Shown here one piece after another: positions 16,403-25,318 of a stretch of DNA of 64,000 nt (its first letter is position 1; each line of letters opens with the position of its first letter). The DNA comes from Parapusillimonas granuli. Lineage in GTDB: Bacteria > Pseudomonadota > Gammaproteobacteria > Burkholderiales > Burkholderiaceae_B. Location: positions 80,493 to 144,492 of the forward strand of contig NZ_JACCEM010000011.1 in the NCBI RefSeq assembly GCF_013416525.1. The letters are read 5' to 3'. Below the pieces are notes generated by a model. The model was given only the letters and a program-made list of their open reading frames with translations. It searched no databases and was not told where the DNA came from. Both the position numbers and the translations under genes were made by a program.

Positions 16403-17198
16403 GGACTTCAAGATATACGGCCCGGGGACGCTGACCGTGGCGTTGTTCACGGCCGCATTCATGCTGGGACCGGTGCTTTTCATCATCCTCTACTCCTTCA
16501 ACCCCAGCGCCTATTTTTCACTGCCGATGACCGGCCTGTCCTTGAAGTGGTTCGTCAACTTCTTCGAAAATGAACGCTTCATGAATGCGTTCTGGGTCAG
16601 CATGAAGATGGCGGCGATTGTCACGCCGCTGAGCATCGTCATCTCCATCCCGACGGCATACGCATTGGTGCGTTGCGAATTCCGCGGACAGAATCTTGTC
16701 AACGCCTTGATCATGTCGCCCATCGTCATTCCCGGCGTGGTGTCGGGTATTGCCTTGTTGATTTATCTGAGCGCCATCGGCGTCGGTCCCGGCTTCACCG
16801 GCTTGGTGATCGGCATGACGTGCTTCAGTATCCCCTTCGGCGTCCGGGCTCTGGTCGCGAATATGCACGGGCTGCGCCCCGAACTCGAAGAAGTCGCTCG
16901 TAATCTGGGCGCGAGCAACTGGTCCGTCTTCTGGAGAATCGTGCTGCCGCAATTGCGTCCCGGCTTGCTTGCGGGCGGAACTTTCGTGTTCGTCGAAGCC
17001 ATCGACAATTTCTCTATTTCGGTCTTTCTTTCAACCACCAAGGTTTCGCCGCTTCCCGTGGAAGGCTATAGCTATATCCGGGACTTCGATGATCCGACGG
17101 TGGCTGCCATGGCGGTAATACTGATCGCGATCTCCACCGGGCTGGTGCTGCTGGCGAGCCGCATGGTGGGCCTCAATCGCATGTTCCGTGTCGAGTAA
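16395..17198 (+). CDS. Pot-type ABC importer permease 2 (PotC-like)
   Basis: Second permease (267 residues), with about six membrane segments and the EAA loop LEEVARNLGASNWSVFWRIV followed by LPQLRPGL. The frame is open upstream, but the ATG at 16395, overlapping the first permease stop by 8 bp, gives the normal PotC length and N-terminus (MHKDFKIYGPG then a hydrophobic helix). Confidence 0.92.
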   Translation: MHKDFKIYGPGTLTVALFTAAFMLGPVLFIILYSFNPSAYFSLPMTGLSLKWFVNFFENERFMNAFWVSMKMAAIVTPLSIVISIPTAYALVRCEFRGQNLVNALIMSPIVIPGVVSGIALLIYLSAIGVGPGFTGLVIGMTCFSIPFGVRALVANMHGLRPELEEVARNLGASNWSVFWRIVLPQLRPGLLAGGTFVFVEAIDNFSISVFLSTTKVSPLPVEGYSYIRDFDDPTVAAMAVILIAISTGLVLLASRMVGLNRMFRVE

Positions 17199-17257
17199 CC
17201 CATGGCCATTGCGATCCAACCAATTCTTCCAGATTGCGCTTCAAAAGGAGTTTCGAC

Positions 17258-17839
17258 ATGATTTGCGCCCTCGATGGTTCCACTCGCTCCCGAGAGGATC
17301 GCCACGCCGGAACGATATGCGATGCCGGGACACTGCGCAGCGACTTCTTGCATGCCATGCGCCATGCGGCCGCGTCGGTGACTGTCTTGACGACCGACGG
17401 GCCAGCCGGACGGGGCGGCGTCACCGTCAGCGCGTTCTGCTCATTATCGGCCGACCCTCCCAGCGTGTTGGCATGCGTTCACCAGGCAAGCCCCGTGTTG
17501 AAGCTCATCCGGGAAAACCGGCGCGTATGCGTCAATTTGCTGGCCACCGACCAAACCCATGTTGCGGACAGCTTCGCGGGGCGAATCGCGCAATGGCGCA
17601 GTAATCGCTTCGCCTGCGCCGAGTGGGATGAAGTCGAGAACGGCGCCCCGCAATTGCGCGGAGCACTGGCGAGCTTCAACTGCACTCTGGCGGGCGAAAT
17701 GCCTTTCGGCAGCCACTACATTCTGATCGGCCGAGTAGAACAGGTCGCGTCCAGTGCGCGAGGCGGGCTGCTGTACGCGGACCGCGCCTATCGCCACATC
17801 GGTCCATTGGCGCCTATCCAGGAGGAGCTGTACACATGA
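17258..17839 (+). CDS. Flavin reductase (HpaC-like), partner of the HpaB-type monooxygenase
   Basis: NAD(P)H:flavin oxidoreductase of 193 residues in the flavin-reductase-like FMN-binding fold. FLHAMRHAAASVTVLTTDGP, then GGVTVSAFCSLSADPPSVLA, and the later GALASFNCTLAGEMPFGSH are family segments; His and Gly of FGSHYILIGRV bind flavin. It would deliver reduced flavin to the monooxygenase encoded at 12936. The ATG at 17258 is preferred over an upstream in-frame start at 17234 because AAGGAG lies 7 bases before it. It overlaps the next gene by 4 bp (ATGA). The N-terminal 25 residues are longer than usual and rich in charged residues. Confidence 0.9.
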   Translation: MICALDGSTRSREDRHAGTICDAGTLRSDFLHAMRHAAASVTVLTTDGPAGRGGVTVSAFCSLSADPPSVLACVHQASPVLKLIRENRRVCVNLLATDQTHVADSFAGRIAQWRSNRFACAEWDEVENGAPQLRGALASFNCTLAGEMPFGSHYILIGRVEQVASSARGGLLYADRAYRHIGPLAPIQEELYT

Positions 17840-18489
17840 CGTTCTCCATCGTTGCACATTGCGAACTCACCGGCCAGTTTGGCGTCGCGGTGACCTCGTC
17901 CAGCGTCTGTGTGGCCAGCCGGTGCGCATGGACCCGTGCCGGTGTGGGCGCCGTCGCCACACAGAACCTCACCGACCCGGCTTTGGGACCCATGGGTCTC
18001 GACCTGCTGATGCGGGACCAAACTGCCAGCCAGGTGGTGGCGATGCTGGTAGCGGGTGATCCAGGCCAGGCATACCGCCAGCTGCAGGTGATCGATAGTC
18101 GAGGCCGGGTGGCGCAGCACACGGGTGCCTCAGCGCTACCTACGGTGGCAAGCGCAATCGGCTCCGGCTGCGCCGCGGCAGGCAACCTGCTCGCCAATGA
18201 CGGCGTGCCGCAAGCCATGGTCGATGCGTTTGCCGAGGCATCCGGCTGTTCGCTGAGCGAGCGGCTGATTCTGGCGCTGCAGGCGGGACTTCGCCAAGGA
18301 GGTGAAACCAGGGTATTGCGATCCGCCGGCATACAAGTGTCCGATTGCCAGAGTTGGCCGATCGTCGATTTACGCATAGACGACCAGTCCGAACCGCTCG
18401 ATGCGTTGGCGTCGCTCTGGAAAGTCTATGAGCCTTTGCTGCCTGGCTATGTGTCGCGCGCCGCTGCACCCGATCGCGCCGTCGTATAG
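17836..18489 (+). CDS. DUF1028 protein (Ntn-hydrolase-fold)
   Basis: Member of DUF1028 (217 residues), recognised by MTFSIVAHCELTGQFGVAV at the start, the GVGAVATQNLTDPALGPMGL segment and GSGCAAAGNLLAN. Family members have an Ntn-hydrolase fold but no proven reaction. They are often encoded beside M20 peptidases, RidA proteins and amine/peptide importers, as here. The start overlaps the flavin reductase stop as ATGA, so they are co-translated. An amide hydrolase role is plausible but unproven. Confidence 0.88.
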   Translation: MTFSIVAHCELTGQFGVAVTSSSVCVASRCAWTRAGVGAVATQNLTDPALGPMGLDLLMRDQTASQVVAMLVAGDPGQAYRQLQVIDSRGRVAQHTGASALPTVASAIGSGCAAAGNLLANDGVPQAMVDAFAEASGCSLSERLILALQAGLRQGGETRVLRSAGIQVSDCQSWPIVDLRIDDQSEPLDALASLWKVYEPLLPGYVSRAAAPDRAVV

Positions 18490-18541
18490 CAGCAATGCGG
18501 ATTTCCATCACTCTGAACATTCATCGACAACGATAAAGAAG

Positions 18542-19162
18542 ATGCAGCTGCTCTATTCCACTTCCTCGCCATTTGTGCGCAAGACCGTGCTGCTCGCGCA
18601 TGCCCTGGGCCTCGACCATTGCATTGAGTGGTTACCCAGCGCAGCCAGTCCGCTCAAGCGGGACCCGCGCATCACCGCACGCAACCCCTTGGGAAAAGTC
18701 CCCACCCTGATCACTGACGATGGGCTGGCCCTGGTCGACTCCAAGGTGATAGCGGAGTATTTATGCGCCTTGGCTCCCGACGACGCGGTGCTGCCCGCAC
18801 AAGGCGCAGGTCGCTGGCGTCTGCTGCGTCAGCAGGCGCTGGCCGACGGGATTCTAGACGTTGCTGTCGGGCTGCGATATGAAAATGCGCTTCGCCCCGA
18901 GGGTTTGCGTTGGCCCGACTGGACGGCCGCACAAATGGAAAAGCTTGAAGCGGCCTTGGAGGCGCTGCAGGATGAATTTGCTGCGCCGGTACCCGGAGCG
19001 CCGCTCAATGTCGGCGAGATTGCGACCATTGCAGCGTTGGGCTACCTCGACCTGCGCTATGCGGACTTCGGCTGGCGTACTCGCTATCCGCGGCTTGCCG
19101 CAGCCTATGCTTCGGTGTGGGACCGTCCGGAAGTGCGGGCAACCACTCCCGTGGTCGCCTGA
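18542..19162 (+). CDS. Glutathione S-transferase family protein
   Basis: GST of 206 residues. The N-terminal thioredoxin-like domain has SPFVRKTVLLAHALGL, with Ser rather than Cys or Tyr at the usual catalytic spot, NPLGKVPTL (the cis-Pro) and DSKVIAEYL, a glutathione-binding motif with Asp in place of the common Glu. The helical C-terminal domain follows. The ATG at 18542 begins the family sequence; the frame is open upstream without similarity. In a catabolic setting it could isomerise or cleave a reactive intermediate, like maleylpyruvate isomerases, but nothing specific shows that. Confidence 0.88.
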   Translation: MQLLYSTSSPFVRKTVLLAHALGLDHCIEWLPSAASPLKRDPRITARNPLGKVPTLITDDGLALVDSKVIAEYLCALAPDDAVLPAQGAGRWRLLRQQALADGILDVAVGLRYENALRPEGLRWPDWTAAQMEKLEAALEALQDEFAAPVPGAPLNVGEIATIAALGYLDLRYADFGWRTRYPRLAAAYASVWDRPEVRATTPVVA

Positions 19163-19179
19163 CAATCGGGCGCGCGCAT

Positions 19180-20166
19180 ATGGATATGCTCTCGACAAGC
19201 GCAGGGACCGAGCCACTGAAGGCGATAACGGTCGTAGCGGAAAGCACGGTGCTCGACCTGCACGCCTTCCTGGCCGACGCGTTCCTGCGGGTCGCGCCTG
19301 AAGTGGCGTGGCTATCGCCGGATCAGGTCACGGATCCTGCCGTGGTGGATGTCGCGCTTTGCTGGTACCCCGCTCCCGACGCCCTGCATCGCTATCCGAA
19401 GCTCGAACTGATTCAGTCGCTTGGAGCAGGAACTGACCACCTGCATCCCGCCCTGCGGAGCCTGCCCGATGACCTGTCCGTCTGCCGCGTCACCGATTCT
19501 CACATGTCCAGAGCCATGTCAGGCTATGTGGCCTGGGCGGTCCTCAACCAGCAGCGGCAATTCAAAGCCTATGCCGCTCAACAAACCGAAGGGCGATGGC
19601 TGCGGCACCCGATGCAGTCCGCCGGCGAACACTGCGTGGGCATCGCGGGGCAGGGTCAGCTCGGGGCGGCATGCGCCGGGACACTGCTGGAATTGGGGTT
19701 TCAAGTGCGCGGCTGGGCGCGCGATATCAAGCTGAACATGCCGGCCGCACTGACGCAGTTCGCGGGACCCGAGTCTCTGGAAGATTTCCTGAGTGGCTGC
19801 GACACCCTGGTCTGCCTGCTGCCGCTCACTCCGGATACCCAGGGTTTCATCGGGGAGCGCGTGCTTCGCCAATTGCCGCCGCATGCGCATGTCATCAACG
19901 CTTCCCGAGGCGAACACGTGGATCAGGACGCCCTCCTTTCTGCATTGGACACCGGGCTCCTTGCCCATGCCACGCTGGACGTATTCCACGAAGAACCGCT
20001 ACCGCCCGAGCATCCGTATTGGAAGCATCCGCGCATAACCGTGACGCCGCATGTAGGCGCCCGTACACCGAATGACCAAATCGTGCGGCAGATGCTGGAC
20101 AACCTGCTGGCCATCCGTGCCGGTGGGCGGCCACGGACCTGGGTCGACCGGGCCCGTGGCTATTGA
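19180..20166 (+). CDS. D-isomer-specific 2-hydroxyacid dehydrogenase (GhrA-like)
   Basis: NAD(P)-dependent dehydrogenase of 328 residues. GIAGQGQLGAACAGTLLELG is the Rossmann motif, and LLPLTPDTQGFIG and INASRGEHVDQDALLSAL are family segments. TLDVFHEEPLPPEHPYW contains the catalytic Glu region and TPHVGA the catalytic His. It most resembles glyoxylate/hydroxypyruvate reductase A. It should reduce an alpha-keto acid to the hydroxy acid or the reverse; beside a D-amino-acid dehydrogenase, it could take that enzyme's keto product. ATG codons at 19180 and 19186 are both possible. Confidence 0.88.
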   Translation: MDMLSTSAGTEPLKAITVVAESTVLDLHAFLADAFLRVAPEVAWLSPDQVTDPAVVDVALCWYPAPDALHRYPKLELIQSLGAGTDHLHPALRSLPDDLSVCRVTDSHMSRAMSGYVAWAVLNQQRQFKAYAAQQTEGRWLRHPMQSAGEHCVGIAGQGQLGAACAGTLLELGFQVRGWARDIKLNMPAALTQFAGPESLEDFLSGCDTLVCLLPLTPDTQGFIGERVLRQLPPHAHVINASRGEHVDQDALLSALDTGLLAHATLDVFHEEPLPPEHPYWKHPRITVTPHVGARTPNDQIVRQMLDNLLAIRAGGRPRTWVDRARGY

Positions 20167-20191
20167 AGCGCCAACGAGGCAGGATACAAGC

Positions 20192-21481
20192 ATGAAAGCA
20201 ATCGTGATCGGTGCCGGGGTAGTGGGTGTCTGTACCGCTTGGTATATGCGCCAAAGCGGTTGGGATGTTCACGTGATAGATGGCCGCTCCGGCCCGGCGC
20301 TGGAGACCAGCTTCGCCAACGCAGGGCAGATTTCGCCAAGCTACAGCGCACCCTGGGCCAATAAAAGGGCGCCCTGGCTGGCATTGCGCTGGATGTTCGA
20401 CGCTGGCGCGCCGCTGTTGCTGCGCCCGCGGCTAGACTGGCGCCAGTGGCGCTGGTGCCTTCAGTTCCTGACTCAGTGTTCGGATGCCGCGTATGAACGA
20501 AATTTCCGCCGCATATTCGCATTGGGGCGCTATAGCCACCAGGCGCTGCACGAGATACTGGAGCAAGTGCCTATTCAGTATGCGCGCCTGCAAAAGGGAA
20601 TCGTGCATTTCTACTCCGATGCCGCAGCGTTCAACGCCGCACGCTCCGCAGAGCCGTTCTATCGGGCGCTCGGCGTGGACCGCCGCTTTGTGAGCACAGA
20701 AGAACTGGTGTCGATCGAACCTGCATTGCACTCTTACAAGGATCAAATCGCGGGAGGCAGCTACAGCAACAGCGACGAGACGGGAAATGCATATCTATTC
20801 ACAGAAGCGTTGGCCCGGGCCTGCGTGAAAAGAGGTGTTTCCTTTTCCTGGGACACGAAGGTTCACAGCCTCCAGCAAGAGGGCGGTATGCAAACGGGCG
20901 TGATCGTTCAGGAAGCGGGCCCGTCAAGCATCCCCGCACGGTGGCGTGCCGACGCGATCGTCGTGGCCGCAGGCGTGTTCACGCCGCGACTGTTGCGAAC
21001 CGTGGGGCTGGATGCGCCCATCTATCCAGGTCTGGGCTATAGCGCGTCCTTTCCGATTCTCGACGGCGACCGCGCGCCCTGGGCATCGGTCGTCGAGGAC
21101 AAGCGATTGGCGCTCAGCCGCCTGGGTGACCGCATCCGTGTGGCCGGCACCGTGGCCATAGCCGGTTATGACCGCAGCTTGAACACCCGGATCGCGAAGA
21201 TACGCTGCCATGCCCTTGCGCAACGGATCGACGCCATTTTTCCCGGCGCCTGCGACACACGCAGCATGGAAGACGGCGGCGATCCCTGCTATTGGGCGGG
21301 CCTGCGCCCGGCCACGCCCAGCAGCGTACCGCTTATCGGAGGCACGAAGATCAAAGGCCTGTGGATCAACGCGGGCCATGGAACGCTGGGCTGGACCCAG
21401 AGCGCCGGCTCCGCCAAAGCCCTGGCCACACTCATGACCGGACGGGACCCTGGCATCGAGTTCCCGTTCCTGGCCACGTAA
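20192..21481 (+). CDS. D-amino-acid dehydrogenase-like FAD oxidoreductase (DadA family)
   Basis: FAD-dependent amine/amino-acid oxidoreductase of 429 residues. It has the N-terminal dinucleotide motif GAGVVGVCTAWYMRQSG, the acidic VIDGR turn, SFANAGQISPSYSAPWA typical of DadA, and the C-terminal FAD segment GLRPATPSSVPLIGG with INAGHGTLGWTQSAGSAKAL. It oxidises a D-amino or N-substituted amino acid to an imine, passing electrons to the respiratory chain. The RidA gene directly downstream fits, because RidA hydrolyses such imines. The start at 20192 matches the first beta strand; the upstream open frame is not similar. Confidence 0.91.
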   Translation: MKAIVIGAGVVGVCTAWYMRQSGWDVHVIDGRSGPALETSFANAGQISPSYSAPWANKRAPWLALRWMFDAGAPLLLRPRLDWRQWRWCLQFLTQCSDAAYERNFRRIFALGRYSHQALHEILEQVPIQYARLQKGIVHFYSDAAAFNAARSAEPFYRALGVDRRFVSTEELVSIEPALHSYKDQIAGGSYSNSDETGNAYLFTEALARACVKRGVSFSWDTKVHSLQQEGGMQTGVIVQEAGPSSIPARWRADAIVVAAGVFTPRLLRTVGLDAPIYPGLGYSASFPILDGDRAPWASVVEDKRLALSRLGDRIRVAGTVAIAGYDRSLNTRIAKIRCHALAQRIDAIFPGACDTRSMEDGGDPCYWAGLRPATPSSVPLIGGTKIKGLWINAGHGTLGWTQSAGSAKALATLMTGRDPGIEFPFLAT

Positions 21482-21552
21482 GGCCACTTACAGCCGGAAG
21501 CCGAACCCTATAAACACACCGCAACCATACTGATCGATACAGGAACACCACC

Positions 21553-21915
21553 ATGACCCAAGCCACATCCGCTCCCATCGAGCGCCTGAATCCGAAACAA
21601 CGCTACAGTCCGGTCGTCGTCGCCAACAGCACTGTCTACATCGCTGGGCAGGTCAGCCGGGACACCCGTCTGGACGTTGCCGGCCAGACGGCTGACATCC
21701 TGGCGCAGCTGGATTCCTTGCTGGCAAGTGCCGGAATCGACAAACGACGCCTCGTACAAGCCACCATCTGGCTATCCGACATGAACAGCGCCGCCGCGAT
21801 GAACAGCGTCTGGGATGGCTGGGTCGCCCCCCGCAATGCTCCGGCACGCGCATGCGTGGAATCGAAACTCGCCCCCGGCTATCTAGTCGAAATTGCCGCA
21901 ACCGCAGTGCTATAG
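21553..21915 (+). CDS. RidA family enamine/imine deaminase
   Basis: RidA/YjgF protein of 120 residues that hydrolyses reactive enamines/imines to keto acids and ammonia. The catalytic Arg (Arg99 in APARACVES) and the following Glu113 (LVEIAATAVL) are both present, as is the AGQVSRD strand near residue 31. This is consistent with an active deaminase rather than a divergent Rid subgroup. Its position after a DadA-like dehydrogenase supports a role on the imine made by that enzyme. Confidence 0.92.
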   Translation: MTQATSAPIERLNPKQRYSPVVVANSTVYIAGQVSRDTRLDVAGQTADILAQLDSLLASAGIDKRRLVQATIWLSDMNSAAAMNSVWDGWVAPRNAPARACVESKLAPGYLVEIAATAVL

Positions 21916-21927
21916 GGAAACATTCAC

Positions 21928-22701
21928 ATGCCAAAGAAAAACTGGTCCGACGATGAACGCAAGGTTCGCGAAGATCTGGCCGCCGCCTATCGGCTGGTGG
22001 CTCTGCTGGGATTCGAAGACAGTATTTGGACTCACATTTCCGCGAGGGTGCCGGGTCATCATGACCAGTTCCTTCTGAATCCACACGGCGTGCTTTTTCG
22101 CGACGTAACGGCTTCGTCCCTGGTGAAGATCGGCGTCGACGGCGAGATCATCGAAGACACTCCCCATAACGTGAACGCCGCCGGCTTCACCATCCACAGC
22201 GCCATTCACGGCGCCCGAGAGGACGCGGGCTGCGTCGTGCACCTGCACACTGTGGCGGGTGTCGCGGTTTCATCGCTGGCTTGCGGCCTGGTGCCCGCGA
22301 ACCAGTGGTCTTATCAATTCTATGACCGCGTGGCATATCACGACTTCGAGGGCATCGCCCTGAATCTCACCGAGCGCGAACGCCTCGTCAAGGATTTAGG
22401 TCCCACGCACAGAACCTTGATATTGCGCAACCACGGCATGCTGACCTTGGGCCGCGATGTGGCGGAGGCCTTCATCCTCATGCGCAACCTGGAATGCGCC
22501 TGCCAGGCCCAAATCGCTTTCCAGGCTACCGGCATGCCCATATCGGAAGTGCCGGCGGACGTATGCGAACACACCGCAAGGCAGTATGAGGTCAGCGTGG
22601 AAAAACACCGGCGCGACCCGGAGAACTCGTCGCTGACCCTGGAATGGAATGCGCTCGTTCGCCGGCTGTCGCCACCCGACGCCACGAGCCACCGGGACTG
22701 A
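21928..22701 (+). CDS. Class II aldolase/adducin family protein
   Basis: Metal-dependent aldolase/decarboxylase-fold protein (257 residues). The zinc ligands are visible: His105 and His107 in VVHLHT, and His169 in RNHGMLTLG. SIWTHISARVPG and FLLNPHGVLF are family segments of the phosphate/carboxylate-binding loops. Substrates of this subgroup vary and members often remain unassigned. Position 12 bp after ridA places it in the same transcript; it could cleave or decarboxylate a hydroxy acid made by the pathway. Confidence 0.87.
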   Translation: MPKKNWSDDERKVREDLAAAYRLVALLGFEDSIWTHISARVPGHHDQFLLNPHGVLFRDVTASSLVKIGVDGEIIEDTPHNVNAAGFTIHSAIHGAREDAGCVVHLHTVAGVAVSSLACGLVPANQWSYQFYDRVAYHDFEGIALNLTERERLVKDLGPTHRTLILRNHGMLTLGRDVAEAFILMRNLECACQAQIAFQATGMPISEVPADVCEHTARQYEVSVEKHRRDPENSSLTLEWNALVRRLSPPDATSHRD

Positions 22702-22832
22702 AATGTGCTGCCTTGACGTGGTTGCTGAGCCCAATACACTAGCAACGCACGGTGCACTTAGCACTGCGGCCGTTTGCGCCCGGCAGAAACGAAAACGACT
22801 GCCGGACGCCCAACCACTTTAATACGCAAGCC

Positions 22833-23525
22833 ATGAAACAAATAAAAGACGAAGCCATGTCTCTGTTGCCAACCGCCACGCCGGCAGTGCGCGCGGCCGA
22901 TCAAATCTACCGCCGCCTGAGGACGGCCATCATGGACGGCGGCCTGCCCGCGCGCACTCGGCTGGTGGAGCTGGAACTGGCCGCAAAGCTGGAAGTGAGT
23001 CGAACGCCGGTTCGCGAGGCGATCTCGCGCCTGATCAATGATCAGCTGGTCCAGCCCTTGCCTTATGGCGGCGTTGAAGTGGTGGACATGACGCATGAGC
23101 TGGAAGACATCTATGCCATTCGCGAGGCCTTGGAAGGGACGGCTGCGCGGCTGGCCGCCGAACGCATCACTGACGAAGAGGTGCAAGAACTCCAAGCCAT
23201 CCAGGATAGGCATCGCGCACTCGAGCTGAATGACTACGAACGGCGCACGGAACTCAATAACCTCTTTCATGGAGCGATTCTGAAAGCGTCCCGGGCCCCC
23301 CGGCTCATCCACATGGTGGAGGGATTCCAGGAGTTCTTCCTGCATGCCTCCCAACTGCTGCACTACCAGAAACGCCATACCCAAACAGCGCTCAAACAAC
23401 ACCAGGAAATCATCGATGCCTTGAGAGCCAGAGACGGCAAGCGTGCCGAAAAGCTGGTTCGCAGCCATCTCTTGTATAGCTTGAACCGAGCGCTTGACCA
23501 GCGGCGACACACCGGGAACCTCTAG
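22833..23525 (+). CDS. GntR/FadR-subfamily regulator (FCD domain)
   Basis: DNA-binding regulator of 230 residues. It has a winged helix with ADQIYRRLRTAIMDGGLPAR and the recognition helix LEVSRTPVREAISRLINDQL, then an all-helical FCD ligand domain from about residue 95 (YAIREALEGTAARLAAERIT). It probably responds to the substrate or an intermediate of this cluster. The start could be 22833 or the ATG at 22857. It is the only regulator in the cluster and lies between the aldolase and the receptor gene in the same direction; I did not find a convincing shared operator for it. Confidence 0.9.
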   Translation: MKQIKDEAMSLLPTATPAVRAADQIYRRLRTAIMDGGLPARTRLVELELAAKLEVSRTPVREAISRLINDQLVQPLPYGGVEVVDMTHELEDIYAIREALEGTAARLAAERITDEEVQELQAIQDRHRALELNDYERRTELNNLFHGAILKASRAPRLIHMVEGFQEFFLHASQLLHYQKRHTQTALKQHQEIIDALRARDGKRAEKLVRSHLLYSLNRALDQRRHTGNL

Positions 23526-23584
23526 GCTCCGAACGGCGCCGCTATGCTTTTTTACACCCCACAGAAAGACCAAAGGAGCGATTT

Positions 23585-24601
23585 GTGATTAAACCCATCA
23601 ATAAAATTCTAGTACTTGCGCTCGCAGCCGGTTTCGGTGCAGCCACTCCGGCCGCTGCGGCAGACAAGTCCATCAATATCATGACCTGGGGCACCACTTG
23701 GCAATCCGGCCTGCGCGACCTCAGCAAGGAATTCACGAAGAAGACAGGCATCGACGTCAATCTGGTGACGCAGGCCTCGTCCGGCGAGGGGCTCGTCAAG
23801 TTGCAGACAATGAAGACGAAGCCTCCCGCCGACGTCTGGTTCACCACGGCATCGGTCGCGGAACGCGCCGTTGCCGACGCGGATCTCTTTGTGCCCCTGC
23901 CGGTAGACAAGATTCCGAATCTCGCCAACGTCATGCCCGGCGCCTCGACCTCGCACTATGTTGCCGCCTATGGCTATCCCATCTCGATCGTCTATCGCAC
24001 CGACTTGATCAAAGAACCCATTACGCAATGGACCGACTTATGGACGCGCAAAGACCTGGCCAGGAAGGTCACGATACCAGCCATGTCCATGTACCAGGGG
24101 CGTAGCCTGATGACCGCATCGCTGGCGAACGGCGGTTCCGTGACGGACGATGAAAAGGGGTTCGAGATGCTCGTAAAGCTGAAGCCTCAGGTCGCGATTT
24201 TCTATACCTCGGACGCCCAGGCGCGTACCGCTTTGTCGCAGGGCGAAGCGGCAGTCATGATGGGAACGCCCGCGGCAGCCAAACGCGTCGCCGACGCCGG
24301 CTTGCCTGTCGCGGTGGTAAGCCCCCGGCCGGCCATCATGAACTATGACGTCATGACGATCATCAAAAGCGGCAAGGAAGATTTGGCCGCGCAATATGTG
24401 AATTTCGTGCTCGAGCAGAGCGTAAACGAAAAGCTTGCAAGCAATACCAACATGGGCCCGGTGGTCAAGGGCGCCAAGGTTCCGGAGACTCTGGCTGCTC
24501 AAATGCCCAAGCCGGAGGATATGGTGACGCTCGACGAGAAGTGGGTGAACCTCAACATTGCGAAATGGGTGGAGCGCTTCAACCAGGAAGTGGCCAACTA
24601 A
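23585..24601 (+). CDS. ABC importer periplasmic solute-binding protein (PotD/Fe3+-type fold)
   Basis: Exported receptor of 338 residues with a signal peptide (INKILVLALAAGFGAATPAA) ending near Ala-Ala-Ala-Asp, then a type II binding-protein domain (INIMTWGTTWQSGL through the C-terminal FNQEVAN). GTG at 23585 is the start; AAAGGAG lies 6-7 bases upstream. It most likely serves the Pot-type ATPase and permeases encoded at 14393-17198, which have no receptor gene beside them. It has its own 60-bp gap after the regulator gene and closes the cluster. Confidence 0.89.
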   Translation: MIKPINKILVLALAAGFGAATPAAAADKSINIMTWGTTWQSGLRDLSKEFTKKTGIDVNLVTQASSGEGLVKLQTMKTKPPADVWFTTASVAERAVADADLFVPLPVDKIPNLANVMPGASTSHYVAAYGYPISIVYRTDLIKEPITQWTDLWTRKDLARKVTIPAMSMYQGRSLMTASLANGGSVTDDEKGFEMLVKLKPQVAIFYTSDAQARTALSQGEAAVMMGTPAAAKRVADAGLPVAVVSPRPAIMNYDVMTIIKSGKEDLAAQYVNFVLEQSVNEKLASNTNMGPVVKGAKVPETLAAQMPKPEDMVTLDEKWVNLNIAKWVERFNQEVAN

Positions 24602-24764
24602 CCATCCTGCAATCGGCCGGCATCGCGACAGGCATGCCGGCCGACGATCGAGCCGAACGCCGCCGCCCGAAGGCCCTTGATCCCATGACCGTACAAACGC
24701 CGCAGCGCCGGCGCCCGATTCGGGCTACAGTGCGGGTTGGCCTTCAACCGAATCAAGGAAAACC

Positions 24765-25274
24765 ATGACCAATCCCATGTACATCCATTCCGTGCCCGTT
24801 TTCAAGCAAATGCTGACGGCGCTGAAAGCCATCGTGGCGCAGGCGGGCGCGCATGCCGCCGAAAGAAACATCGAGCCGGACGCTCTGCTTCAGGCGCGTT
24901 TGTTCCCGGACATGTACCCCCTGATCAAGCAAGTGCAGGTGGCCTCCGATTTCGCGCGCGGGATTTCAGCCCGTCTGGCCGGTGTCGAGGTTCCCGCCTA
25001 CGAAGGCGCGGAAAAAACCTTTGCGGATCTCGACGCGCTCCTGGCCCGCACGCTGGGCTTCCTGGACAGCGTCCGCCCCGAACAGTTTGAAGGCAGCGAG
25101 GCCAGGGAAATCGTGCTTCGCCGTGGCACGCCGAAAGAGAAAAAGCTGGATGGCCAAACCTATCTGGCGAACTACGGGCTGCCCCAGTTCTTCTTCCACG
25201 TCACGACCGCCTACGCCATCTTGCGCCACAACGGCCTGCCCATCGGCAAGCGGGACTACATGGGCACGTACTGA
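24765..25274 (+). CDS. DUF1993 family protein
   Basis: 169-residue cytoplasmic protein of DUF1993, a DinB-like helical bundle group of unknown function. It is recognised from SVPVFKQMLTALKAIVAQA, the LLQARLFPDMYPLIKQVQVA segment and the C-terminal LPQFFFHVTTAYAILRHNG followed by GKRDYMG. There is no link to the neighbouring catabolic genes beyond position. Confidence 0.88.
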   Translation: MTNPMYIHSVPVFKQMLTALKAIVAQAGAHAAERNIEPDALLQARLFPDMYPLIKQVQVASDFARGISARLAGVEVPAYEGAEKTFADLDALLARTLGFLDSVRPEQFEGSEAREIVLRRGTPKEKKLDGQTYLANYGLPQFFFHVTTAYAILRHNGLPIGKRDYMGTY

Positions 25275-25318
25275 ACCCGGCGTCGCCGGCGCTCCATCCG
25301 CATTGAAAACTCAATAGC

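Noticed and set aside
22740..22775. GTGC-ACTTA-GCAC as an operator for the GntR gene at 22833
   Set aside because: Arms of only 4 bp and no second copy in the cluster; too weak to list.
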